Source: an uncultured Bacteroidales bacterium (lineage in GTDB: Bacteria > Bacteroidota > Bacteroidia > Bacteroidales > F082). From it: 64,000 bases of DNA. A program made the position numbers and the translations under genes. The notes below the pieces were generated by a model. The model was given only the letters and a program-made list of their open reading frames with translations, did not search any database and had not been told where the DNA came from. This document shows, piece after piece, positions 15,528 to 23,849 of this stretch; within the stretch, counting starts at the first letter, position 1; each line of letters begins with the position of its first letter. Location of the stretch: assembly GCA_905234645.1 (NCBI GenBank), contig CAJOIS010000014.1, forward strand, positions 1 through 64,000. The letters run 5' to 3'.

Positions 15528-17198
15528 ATGAAAAGAAGTTTAGTCATATTCTTTCTGCTGACATCCATGTCCCTGTTGATGGGACAGCCTGTGGCGAACA
15601 CCGACCTGACGCAGAAAAAGTTGGAAGTCGAGCGTTTGCCCGACATGACTATGCCGCGTGCCGGACATACCTCGTTTTATGCTAATGGTGAGCTGACGGT
15701 GGTAGGCGGACACACGTCGGGATTTGTCCTGACCCCTACTGCCGAATATTTCAGCGAAGGCTCGTGGCACACGATGCCCACCGTATATCCGCACGACAAC
15801 GGCATGGCGGTGGTGATGAACAAAGGTCAGCGGGTGCTTATTGCCGGAGGTCACGAAAAGAATTTGGGTATTGGCCAAAGCTACGAGGTGGAGATGTACT
15901 ACCCCGCATCACATTCTTTTGAAGGTTTTGGCTGTCTCGACCGTAAAAGAGCCTTGACGCAAGGGGTGGAACTTGACAGCGGGCGCGTGCTCATCACAGG
16001 CAACCACAAGGGTAACGATTCGTTTGAAATGTTCGACGGACAGCGGTTTTTCTGCCAAGTGAAGGACGTAGCCGTATGGCGTTCCATGCCTTATGTGCTG
16101 CCTATAGCTCACGACGACGCTATTGCTTTCGGCGCAGTGTGGCGAGAACAAGGATTCAAGCCTTGCGACACCATCGACCGATTGAAAGGCAAGCCCTTTT
16201 GTGTGCCTTTGCTGAAAGAGTGGATGCCCATGCTCTACGGCCAAAACAGCAACGCCCAAGCGGCTTTCATTGGCGACAAGACCACTGGCGACTATTCCTA
16301 TATTATAGCAGCGCAGAACATCAGTGACGAAATGGCTTTCATCCTTGTTCGCGATACGGTCTTTTCACTGCTATCTACTACTATACCTGTGCCAACGATG
16401 ACACAGTGGGGACGCATCAAGTATAACCGCACGGCCATTGCCAACCGCCATGCCTATCGCGCCTACTTGGTGGGTAACGACACTACGGGGCGGGCATATA
16501 TCGTCGCTGTGGAGTACGACAAACAACCAGCACCGCTCACCTTATATTATACCGACCCACTACTCGACTTCGGTGACGCCACGCCCGTACTGACTCCTAA
16601 TGGCGACCTCGTTGTCACTGGAGGCATTACTGATGACAATTTCGCACCTTTCGCTTCGGTGTGGCTGCTGCATACGGGAGAACGAAAAACGGCGGCAATG
16701 ACCGAGACACCACCGCGTAAAGTTTGGCCGTGGGTGCTTTGCGGTTTGTTGGCGGTTGCGGTTGTAATAATAATCAGAGCCAAACGGCACGAAGACACTC
16801 AGACGATGCCTGTTAAGGTAACCGAAACAGAACCCAAACCCGAGCCACAGCAAGAAACCAATAACGAACTCATGTCCCACATCACTCAGCTGATGGAAAC
16901 ACAGCAACTCTATTTGAACCCCGAACTAAAGGTCACAGATGTGGCCGAAGCCCTCGGTGTTCATCGCAATGCCGTCTCCGCCTGCATCAATGCGCAGGGC
17001 AGCACGTTCAGCCAGTGGGTCAACGACTACCGTCTTCAACACGCCAAAAATTTGCTGCTTGAAAATTCCGACATGAAGATTTCCGCCGTGGCCTTGGAGT
17101 CGGGCTTCGCCAATGAGCGCTCCTTCTTCCGCGTCTTTAAGGATGCTACTGGTATGACCCCAAAAGAGTGGGCGGCGCAACAGCAGTCCGTTTCCTGA
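15528..17198 (+). CDS. Trans-envelope AraC-family regulator with periplasmic Kelch-like beta-propeller (copy A)
   Basis: A 556-aa protein in four parts: signal peptide (1-19); a periplasmic all-beta region to about 390 with Kelch/galactose-oxidase-like blades (GHTSFYANGELTVVGGHT, GQRVLIAGGHEKN, LDSGRVLITGNH); one membrane helix (about 401-418); and a cytoplasmic AraC/XylS DNA-binding domain (about 455-552; LKVTDVAEALGVHRNAVSA and ALESGFANERSFFRVFK). This predicts a one-component regulator whose sensor faces the periplasm. A homologue of the same architecture lies at 50441-52135, and both are followed by a FISUMP lipoprotein gene. It starts 13 nt after polA with no obvious promoter of its own, so it may be read through from polA. 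Ligand unknown. Confidence 0.88.
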   Translation: MKRSLVIFFLLTSMSLLMGQPVANTDLTQKKLEVERLPDMTMPRAGHTSFYANGELTVVGGHTSGFVLTPTAEYFSEGSWHTMPTVYPHDNGMAVVMNKGQRVLIAGGHEKNLGIGQSYEVEMYYPASHSFEGFGCLDRKRALTQGVELDSGRVLITGNHKGNDSFEMFDGQRFFCQVKDVAVWRSMPYVLPIAHDDAIAFGAVWREQGFKPCDTIDRLKGKPFCVPLLKEWMPMLYGQNSNAQAAFIGDKTTGDYSYIIAAQNISDEMAFILVRDTVFSLLSTTIPVPTMTQWGRIKYNRTAIANRHAYRAYLVGNDTTGRAYIVAVEYDKQPAPLTLYYTDPLLDFGDATPVLTPNGDLVVTGGITDDNFAPFASVWLLHTGERKTAAMTETPPRKVWPWVLCGLLAVAVVIIIRAKRHEDTQTMPVKVTETEPKPEPQQETNNELMSHITQLMETQQLYLNPELKVTDVAEALGVHRNAVSACINAQGSTFSQWVNDYRLQHAKNLLLENSDMKISAVALESGFANERSFFRVFKDATGMTPKEWAAQQQSVS

Positions 17199-17204
17199 CC
17201 CAAA

Positions 17205-17253
17205 CGACTGATAAAACATCAAATTCGACTGACATTTTGCAAATCGTCAGTCG
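17205..17253. promoter_or_regulatory. Triple half-site repeat, candidate operator for the FISUMP gene (copy A)
   Basis: CGACTGA at 17205 and 17226, and its inverted form TCAGTCG at 17247, are spaced exactly 21 nt apart. Direct repeats two helical turns apart are typical of AraC-family sites. The segment lies between the regulator stop and the -7 box of the FISUMP gene (40 nt downstream). The outer and inverted repeats could also fold as a hairpin followed by TTTTT, so a terminator role is possible instead or as well. Confidence 0.55.
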
Positions 17254-17293
17254 TTTTTCGTGTGTCGCCACAGGTATGGTTGTGGCTTTACGT

Positions 17294-17301
17294 TACTTTT
17301 G
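17294..17301 (+). promoter_or_regulatory. -7 promoter box of FISUMP gene A
   Basis: TACTTTTG, 48 nt before the ATG, giving this gene its own promoter separate from the regulator upstream. Confidence 0.65.
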
Positions 17302-17349
17302 CATCAATAAAAAGTTAAGTAACGAATTATTAATAAAACCAACAACAAA

Positions 17350-18318
17350 ATGAAAAAAAGATTTTTTTACTTGCTGCTTTTGCCAGTGATGGCTTTTACC
17401 ATAAGCAGCTGCAGCAAAGACAAAGCGTGGGTGACCCCTGACTCAATCCACTTCGGAAGTGAAAGTTCCTCGGAGACCGCATGGTTTTACTGTTTCAACT
17501 ATGATTATTACGCGGCTGAGGTCGATTCCGACGGCCGAGGCTGGTGTACATTGGAAGACCTGGGCGACGGCTTGGTGAAAATCATGGTGACGCAGAACAC
17601 TGGTGCAGCACGCTCGTGTCATGTGATCTTCTATGTAGACTTCGAACTCACCCCACGGAAGTCCATCTCGGTGACGCAGGATGCCGGAAACGGCGGAGGC
17701 GGAGGCGGAAACGGCGGCGGTGGAGGTGGCAGCTCCAACGGCAACACCTGGAACGGCCACGAATTCGTTGACCTCGGCCTGCCAAGCGGCACCCTGTGGG
17801 CCACCTGCAATGTCGGCGCCCAAAAGCCTGAAGACTGGGGTTACAGCTTTGCCTGGGGCGAAGTTGAGACCAAAGCATCGACCAATTTTGATTGGGAACA
17901 CTATAAGTATTGCGTGAATGACAAGTGGAAACTTACTAAGTATTGCCAAAGCTCGGAGATTGGCTATCTCGGCTATACCGACGACCTGACTGAACTGGAA
18001 CTCTGCGACGATGCAGCCACAGCCAAGTGGGGCAACGGATGGCGCACACCTTCATTAGACCAAATAAGAGAACTCTCAAGAGAATGTTCGTGGTCTTGGG
18101 AGACGGTCAATAATGTCAAAGGAAACAGATATACAGGCCCCAACGGCAACAGCATCTTTATTCCCGCCGATGCCGATGGTCACTACAGCACCATTTGGGC
18201 AAGAAATCTATACGCTGGAGGAGTAAACGCGTGGAAGTTCACCCAAGGCGGCGACACTTATGGCATAGATTGGAATTGGCGTTGTAATCAAGGTAAAGTC
18301 CGCCCCGTGCGCGAATAA
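17350..18318 (+). CDS. BACON-FISUMP lipoprotein (copy A)
   Basis: A 322-aa lipoprotein (signal ends MAFTISSC, Cys21). Residues about 30-115 resemble a BACON domain (…VKIMVTQNTGAARS…, ISVTQDAG), an Ig-like module of Bacteroidota surface proteins. A Gly-rich linker of about 20 residues follows, then a FISUMP domain (Fibrobacter succinogenes major paralogous domain; WNGHEFVDLGLPSGTLWATC, WGEVETK, GNGWRTPSLDQIRELS, VRPVRE at the end). Such proteins are expected on the cell surface, probably binding a glycan or protein; no catalytic residues are evident. The gene follows regulator copy A and is the presumed target. Confidence 0.85.
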   Translation: MKKRFFYLLLLPVMAFTISSCSKDKAWVTPDSIHFGSESSSETAWFYCFNYDYYAAEVDSDGRGWCTLEDLGDGLVKIMVTQNTGAARSCHVIFYVDFELTPRKSISVTQDAGNGGGGGGNGGGGGGSSNGNTWNGHEFVDLGLPSGTLWATCNVGAQKPEDWGYSFAWGEVETKASTNFDWEHYKYCVNDKWKLTKYCQSSEIGYLGYTDDLTELELCDDAATAKWGNGWRTPSLDQIRELSRECSWSWETVNNVKGNRYTGPNGNSIFIPADADGHYSTIWARNLYAGGVNAWKFTQGGDTYGIDWNWRCNQGKVRPVRE

Positions 18319-18338
18319 ACGAGCAGGAAATTAAAAAG

Positions 18339-18373
18339 AAAGGTTGTAGTCCCAGTGGATTACAGCCTTTTTT
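18339..18373 (+). terminator. Rho-independent terminator after FISUMP gene A
   Basis: AAAGGTTGTA and TACAGCCTTT form a 10-bp stem with one G-U pair, followed by T-rich sequence; placed 20 nt after the stop. Confidence 0.75.
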
Positions 18374-18374
18374 G

Positions 18375-18382
18375 TAATTTTG
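18375..18382 (+). promoter_or_regulatory. -7 promoter box of dnaG
   Basis: TAATTTTG, 15 nt before the dnaG ATG, overlapping the end of the upstream terminator's T-tract. Confidence 0.65.
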
Positions 18383-18397
18383 CAGAAAATTCAAACG

Positions 18398-20353
18398 ATG
18401 GCCATACCAAGGGAAACGGTTGAACAAATCCTGCAAGCCGCTCACATTGAGGAGGTTGTTGGAGAGTTTGTCACGCTGAAGAAACGTGGGTCGAACCTAT
18501 GGGGGAATTGTCCCTTCCATAACGAAAAGACACCCTCATTCAGCGTCAACCCGGCACGCAATATCTTCAAGTGCTTCGGTTGCGGCAAGGCTGGCGATTC
18601 GGCGAAGTTCCTCATGGAACATGAGCATTATACCTACCCCGAGGCACTACGTTATTTGGCCAAGAAATACAACATCAAAATCGAGGAGAAGCAACAGACT
18701 GCCGAGGAAATCATGCAGCAGAGTCTCCGCGAGAAGATGTACAACATCAACGAGTTTGCGGACAAGTATTTCGTTGATACCCTTTGGAATACCGACGAAG
18801 GCCGTACCATCGGCCTCGAGTACTTCCGCGAACGCGGTTATTTCGACCCCATCATACAGAAGTTCCACCTCGGCTACAACCCCGCCAAATGGGATGCCTT
18901 CACCGAACACGCCAAGAAAAATGGCTACAGCGACGAGCTTTTGGAGCAAATCGGTCTGTCCATCAAAGGCAGCAACGGCCTCTACGACCGCTACCATGGC
19001 CGCGTGATGTTCCCCATCCACAGCCTCACAGGACGTGTCATCGGCTTCGGCGGACGCATTTTGGTGAACGACAAGAAAAGCCCGAAGTACCAGAACTCGC
19101 CCGAGTCGGAGATTTACGACAAGAAACAGACCCTTTATGGCATCTATTTCGCCAAAAACGCCATTTCCAAACAAGACGAGTGCATCCTCGTGGAAGGCTA
19201 CTTCGATGTCCTGCGCATGCACCAAATCGGTATCGAGAACGTGGTGGCCAGTAGCGGCACCTCGCTCACCATGGAGCAGATTCGCCTCGTGAAACGCTAC
19301 ACGAAGAACATCACCATGCTCTACGACGGCGATGCGGCAGGCATCCATGCAGCCTTGCGCGGCACCGACATGATTCTCTCCGAGGGCATGAACGTCCGCG
19401 TGGTGGTGCTGCCACCCGAACACGACCCCGACACCTTCGGCAAGGAGTTCTCGGTGGATTATGTCAGCAACTACCTGAAGGAAAACGCCAAGGATTTCAT
19501 TCGCTTCAAGACGGAATTGCTGCTGAAGGATGCCGAAAACGACCCCATCAAGCGCGGTCAGGTGATTCGCGACATCGTGGAGACCATCTCCGTCATCCCC
19601 GACAACATCTTCCGCATCACCTATGTGAAGGAATGCAGTCGCCTCTTGGACATGCCCGAACAGACGCTCACCAACGAGTTGAACAAAATCCTGCGAGCCA
19701 AACTCAAAAAGTCGTTGGGTGTTGAGGGAGAAGCGATTCCCGACACCAACACCACCGTTACTACTCCGAAACAAGAGGAAAACGTTGAGGAGCAATTACC
19801 GGCAGGTTATTACCAAGAACGCGAATTGGTGAAGCTCTTGCTGATGTATGGCCAGGAAGTGATTGTCGACACACGCTACGACGAAGAAGGACAACCCGTT
19901 CAAGAACAAGTCTCGGTGGCACAACTCATTGTCGACGACCTTAAGATGGACGGCTTCGTCTTCACCAACGCTGTCAACAGGAAGATTTTCGATCTTTTCG
20001 ACCAAGCCATCGACGAAGGTCGCATCCCCGACGACCAGTATTTCGTTTCCCACGAGGATGAAAACATTGCCCAACTCACCGCCGACCTGCTTTCAACACC
20101 TTATAAGCTCGACCAATGGGAGAAATACGGCATTTTCGTCAAACGCGAGGAAGACATGCTGAGGGCTACCGTCTTGTCTTCCCTTTACCGTTACAAAGAC
20201 CTTATCGTCGAAGAACGCCGCAAGGCCATTGAAGAGGAGCTGAAAAACGCCACGGATGCCGACGATCAAATCATCCTGCTCAAGCAAAAGAAAGACCTTG
20301 ACGACATCCGAAAGCAAATCAACAAAGAGTTAGGCATTGTAATTGCCAAATAA
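18398..20353 (+). CDS. dnaG: DNA primase
   Basis: Makes RNA primers at the replication fork with DnaB. The 651 aa begin MAIPRETVEQIL. The N-terminal CHC2 zinc finger is intact (CPFH at 38-41, CFGC at 59-62). The TOPRIM core carries LVEGYFDVLRMHQIG (catalytic Glu) and MLYDGDAAGIHA (the DxD metal site). The C-terminal third is the helical DnaB-binding region. The start ATG 18398 was preferred to an in-frame TTG at 18380, which lies within the -7 box. It converges with the DUF4249 gene, leaving 7 nt. Confidence 0.97.
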   Translation: MAIPRETVEQILQAAHIEEVVGEFVTLKKRGSNLWGNCPFHNEKTPSFSVNPARNIFKCFGCGKAGDSAKFLMEHEHYTYPEALRYLAKKYNIKIEEKQQTAEEIMQQSLREKMYNINEFADKYFVDTLWNTDEGRTIGLEYFRERGYFDPIIQKFHLGYNPAKWDAFTEHAKKNGYSDELLEQIGLSIKGSNGLYDRYHGRVMFPIHSLTGRVIGFGGRILVNDKKSPKYQNSPESEIYDKKQTLYGIYFAKNAISKQDECILVEGYFDVLRMHQIGIENVVASSGTSLTMEQIRLVKRYTKNITMLYDGDAAGIHAALRGTDMILSEGMNVRVVVLPPEHDPDTFGKEFSVDYVSNYLKENAKDFIRFKTELLLKDAENDPIKRGQVIRDIVETISVIPDNIFRITYVKECSRLLDMPEQTLTNELNKILRAKLKKSLGVEGEAIPDTNTTVTTPKQEENVEEQLPAGYYQERELVKLLLMYGQEVIVDTRYDEEGQPVQEQVSVAQLIVDDLKMDGFVFTNAVNRKIFDLFDQAIDEGRIPDDQYFVSHEDENIAQLTADLLSTPYKLDQWEKYGIFVKREEDMLRATVLSSLYRYKDLIVEERRKAIEEELKNATDADDQIILLKQKKDLDDIRKQINKELGIVIAK

Positions 20354-20360
20354 CACCAGC

Positions 20361-21386
20361 TTATTCCGCCGGTGACAACGGCAAATCAACCCATAATGAG
20401 TCGACCGCCCTGCCGGCCACGATGCCGTAGCCGTTGATGATGTTGGAATAGGTGTGGATAGGCTCTGCATAGATCTGCAAAGCCTCATCGCCTTGGTTGC
20501 AGGTGTTCAGGTAGTTGTAGTATTCTTTGGAAAGGTGTTCCACTATGAAAGGCACACGATAGAAGTCAGGGTCGAAGTCTTCAGCCAATTCACAATCAAA
20601 CCATACTTTCACTTTCAAACAATAGGAACCACCGTCAAAAAGCTTATCGGTGAACACGCCTTCGGGACGGGTGTCGAGGTCGCTGGCGTCGATGAAATCG
20701 TTCTCCATCATTCCGGTTTCGAAGATGGGGTCATCGTAGTCGAAGCTGATGTGACGTCGGTTCTCACCAATGGTCATGTTGCTGTTCCTGCTTGTGAAGA
20801 GCCTGAAGCAGTCTGTCTTCCCCGGGTTGGGATCAGTAATGGTGAAAATCAGGTTCAAATACCCTCCAATATCAAAGATACTGCTGTCTGTTTCGTATTC
20901 TTGGGTGTCGTAGTTAAAGTGAGAAATATACCCCGCACTCCATTGGGTCACTTCCATCTCCATTTGGCAATTCACGGCTTTGGGCAGTGCACTTGTCGTG
21001 CCTTCCACATCCTCGAAACCGTTGGCCGACGCAGTGATTCTGACGATGTCACCTTCTTGTGGGCGGTAGTCGTTATAGAAAATCGGAAAAAGTTGATAGT
21101 CATAAGGCCAATACATTTCCCAGATGGTGTCGAATCCCGGTGTCATCTCCCCAATAGGGTTGCCATTCACGTAAAGTGATACCACGAGGTCGTCGGGCGC
21201 TTGGGTGTCTTCATTAATGTCCAAGAAAAAGTAGCTCTTACTGAGATGTGCCTTGACGGGTTCGCCGGTCGCCACGATGCTGTTGATGACCAGCCTGGAG
21301 TCGGATTGCTCGCCATTGAATTCGATTTCCTTCTCGCAGGATGTTAAGAATAGGGCGCTGATTGCCAATATAATAAGTCGTTTCAT
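20361..21386 (-). CDS. DUF4249-family lipoprotein
   Basis: A 341-aa lipoprotein (LFLTSC, Cys17) whose N-terminal region (EIEFNGEQSDSRLVINSIV, VKAHLSKSYFF, VVSLYVNG) fits DUF4249. In Bacteroidota these usually sit directly after a TonB-dependent receptor, as here (6-nt gap), and are thought to act as its surface-exposed lipoprotein partner, by analogy with SusD; the substrate is unknown. Last gene of the leftward four-gene group starting at 26305. Confidence 0.85.
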   Translation of the reverse strand: MKRLIILAISALFLTSCEKEIEFNGEQSDSRLVINSIVATGEPVKAHLSKSYFFLDINEDTQAPDDLVVSLYVNGNPIGEMTPGFDTIWEMYWPYDYQLFPIFYNDYRPQEGDIVRITASANGFEDVEGTTSALPKAVNCQMEMEVTQWSAGYISHFNYDTQEYETDSSIFDIGGYLNLIFTITDPNPGKTDCFRLFTSRNSNMTIGENRRHISFDYDDPIFETGMMENDFIDASDLDTRPEGVFTDKLFDGGSYCLKVKVWFDCELAEDFDPDFYRVPFIVEHLSKEYYNYLNTCNQGDEALQIYAEPIHTYSNIINGYGIVAGRAVDSLWVDLPLSPAE

Positions 21387-21392
21387 GATAAA

Positions 21393-23807
21393 TCAGAATT
21401 TAAAACTATAAGAGGCTGAAGGTATAATCGGGAAGATACTCGCTTGCATCAGGACTTTCTTTTCTTGTCCAGTATTTGGGTCAATTCCGTAGCTGGTGTA
21501 GACCACCCAGGGGTTGTTGTGGTTGTAAGCATTGTAGACGCTGAGGTTCCACGTGCTGAGGCCGTGTTTCTTTTGCTTGTGGAAGTTAAAGCTGAGGTCA
21601 AGGCGGTGGTAGTTGCCCAAGCGGAAGTTGTTACGCTCTAAAGCGTAGATGGAGGGGATGTAACCCCACTCGTCGGGAAAGCCTTCGTATATCTGGGTAC
21701 CAAGCGTGCCGCAGTTGCCGCTGCTGAAGACCCAGGTACCGCTGATGTCGAAACGATCGTTGAACTTGTGCTGTACGGTAATGCTGAGGTCGTGGCGTCG
21801 GTCGTATTTGGCGGGGAACACCTTGCCTTCGTTGATCTCCATGCCTTCGCGGTCGAACAGGCGGTTGGAGTGAGCCCAGGTGTAACCCACCCATCCCGTT
21901 GTCTTGCCGAACGAGCGTTGCACCAGAAACTCCACGCCGTAGGCCCAGCCTTTGCCCATACATACTTTGTTCTCCCAGGTGTCGGAAGAGCCGAAGAACG
22001 ACGCGCCGTCTTTGTATTCCAAAAGGTTGTCCATGTATTTGTAGTAGCCTTCGACAGATATGTCGAACAGCCTTGGCAACTCGTAGAAAGCGCCGAGCGA
22101 TACCTGATGTGCTTTCATCGGCTCGACTTTCGCCGTCACGGGCACCCAAAGGTCCGTGGGCAGGCTAAGACTGCTGTTGGAGAGCAAGTGGACATATTGC
22201 GTCATGTAAGCATAGCCCGCCTTGAGTGACAGGTTGGAGGCCAGCATGACGCTGGTGCTCAAGCGAGGCTGCACGCTGTGATAGGTCTTGCCTTCAACGG
22301 TGAAGGTAGAGTAATGTACGCCTGCGTTCACGCGGAAGATGTCACCGAAGATCATGTTGTCCTCGGCATAAAGCGCTGTTTCGTGGGCGAAGACGTTGGA
22401 TGCTCCCATCACCGTGTCGATGTCGGCATCGTATCCAAAGTCTATTTTTACGGATTGTACCTCGGGACGGAACATGTGATAGGTGTAGTTGCCACCAAAG
22501 CGAATTTCATGGTTGGGGAGGGGCGTATAGTCAAAGTCAATTTTGGCGGTCAGGTCGTTGATGCCCGACTTATAGGCCATGTTGAACTCCTCCGTGTTAG
22601 AGGTGTTATTAACGGTGTAGGTGTATCCTTGAGTATAGTCCATGCCGAGGTTGTGGCGGTATTGCGTATAGTTGACCGAGGCGTCCATAAAGAGTTGCTG
22701 TGACATGACATGGTTCCAGCGCAAGGCGGCCACCTTGTTGCCCCATTTCCAGTTGAGGCCCATATAGTTACTGTATTGTATATCGTCGAAGGTATAGTCC
22801 TTGGTCTTCACGCCAAAATAAATGGCATCGTCGCCCGAATAGAAGCTCAAATACAACCTGTCCTTGTCTGAAATTTTCCAGTTGAGCTTGGCGTTGAAGT
22901 CGTAGAAATAATAGCCTACACTCAACTTGCCGACCTCTTCCATCTGTCTTTTCGCTATCCACAGGGCGGGTTTGAGCAGCAGGTCGCTATAGGTGCGACG
23001 GAACGAGAGGTTGAATGACAGCTTGTCCTTGACGATAGGCCCTTCGAAGTTGAGTTTCGACGAGATGAGGCCGATGCTCACATTGCCGTGGTATTTCTGC
23101 ATGTCGCCTTCCTTCATGCGGATGTCGACCACCGATGAAAGACGGCCACCGAAATGTGCCGGAAAACTGCCTTTATATAAAGTGACGTTCTTCAAGGCAT
23201 CAGGATTGAAGACAGAGAAGAAACCGAGTGCATGGTTGACGTTGTAAACAGGTACACCGTCGAGTAGCAGCAGGTTCTCGTCGGGACCGCCGCCGCGCAC
23301 ATACATGCCTGCCGAGCCTTCCGAGCCGTTCTGTACGCCAGGCAAAAGCTGGATGGCTTTCAGCACGTCGGCTTCACCAAACAATGTCGGAATACTTTTG
23401 ATTTGCTGCACAGGTAATTCCACCACGCTCATCTGGGGGCTTCGGGCGCTTACCGTGGCTCGAGTGGCTTCCACTACAACTTCACCCAATTCAATGTTCG
23501 TGGTCAAGGAAAAATTCAAGCTGACATTCTCTTTTAGGTCGATGGTTTTGTTCTGCTGTGTATAGCCCACGTACGAGACCTGAAGGTTCACCTCTCCTTG
23601 GTCAAGCGTCAAGGTGTAAAAACCATAGCTATTTGTTGCACAACCTTTTCCAGAGTTTCTGTCATAAATCGTCGCTCCGATGAGGGTCTCCTTGCTGTCA
23701 GCATCCATTACATAGCCGCTGATGGTGCGTTTTTGTGCAAAACCTGGCAAACAAGCCAAAACCAAACCGATGACAACAAGCCATCGGCGAAAGTAATAAT
23801 ATTTCAT
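21393..23807 (-). CDS. TonB-dependent outer-membrane receptor with carboxypeptidase-like regulatory domain
   Basis: An 804-aa transporter. Signal peptide ends at about 24 (LACLPGFAQ). Residues about 28-112 are a CarboxypepD_reg beta-sandwich (ISGYVMDADSKETLIGATIY, YGFYTLTLDQG, VSYVGYTQQNK); the plug follows (ELPVQQIKSIPTLFGEADVL, YVRGGGPDENLLLLDGVPVY, FGGRLSSVVDIRMKEG); the rest is the barrel, ending YSFKF with a C-terminal Phe. It is too short and lacks the partner for SusC, and is the type paired with DUF4249 proteins. The cargo could be a peptide, metal complex or glycan. It lies 42 nt after the S41 gene. Confidence 0.92.
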   Translation of the reverse strand: MKYYYFRRWLVVIGLVLACLPGFAQKRTISGYVMDADSKETLIGATIYDRNSGKGCATNSYGFYTLTLDQGEVNLQVSYVGYTQQNKTIDLKENVSLNFSLTTNIELGEVVVEATRATVSARSPQMSVVELPVQQIKSIPTLFGEADVLKAIQLLPGVQNGSEGSAGMYVRGGGPDENLLLLDGVPVYNVNHALGFFSVFNPDALKNVTLYKGSFPAHFGGRLSSVVDIRMKEGDMQKYHGNVSIGLISSKLNFEGPIVKDKLSFNLSFRRTYSDLLLKPALWIAKRQMEEVGKLSVGYYFYDFNAKLNWKISDKDRLYLSFYSGDDAIYFGVKTKDYTFDDIQYSNYMGLNWKWGNKVAALRWNHVMSQQLFMDASVNYTQYRHNLGMDYTQGYTYTVNNTSNTEEFNMAYKSGINDLTAKIDFDYTPLPNHEIRFGGNYTYHMFRPEVQSVKIDFGYDADIDTVMGASNVFAHETALYAEDNMIFGDIFRVNAGVHYSTFTVEGKTYHSVQPRLSTSVMLASNLSLKAGYAYMTQYVHLLSNSSLSLPTDLWVPVTAKVEPMKAHQVSLGAFYELPRLFDISVEGYYKYMDNLLEYKDGASFFGSSDTWENKVCMGKGWAYGVEFLVQRSFGKTTGWVGYTWAHSNRLFDREGMEINEGKVFPAKYDRRHDLSITVQHKFNDRFDISGTWVFSSGNCGTLGTQIYEGFPDEWGYIPSIYALERNNFRLGNYHRLDLSFNFHKQKKHGLSTWNLSVYNAYNHNNPWVVYTSYGIDPNTGQEKKVLMQASIFPIIPSASYSFKF

Positions 23808-23849
23808 TTCGTTTTACTTTTTTGACGTCTTAACGAACAATATTCCGTT

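Noticed and set aside
20361-23807. SusCD-type pair
   Set aside because: The receptor is shorter than SusC, and its partner is a DUF4249 lipoprotein rather than a helical SusD.
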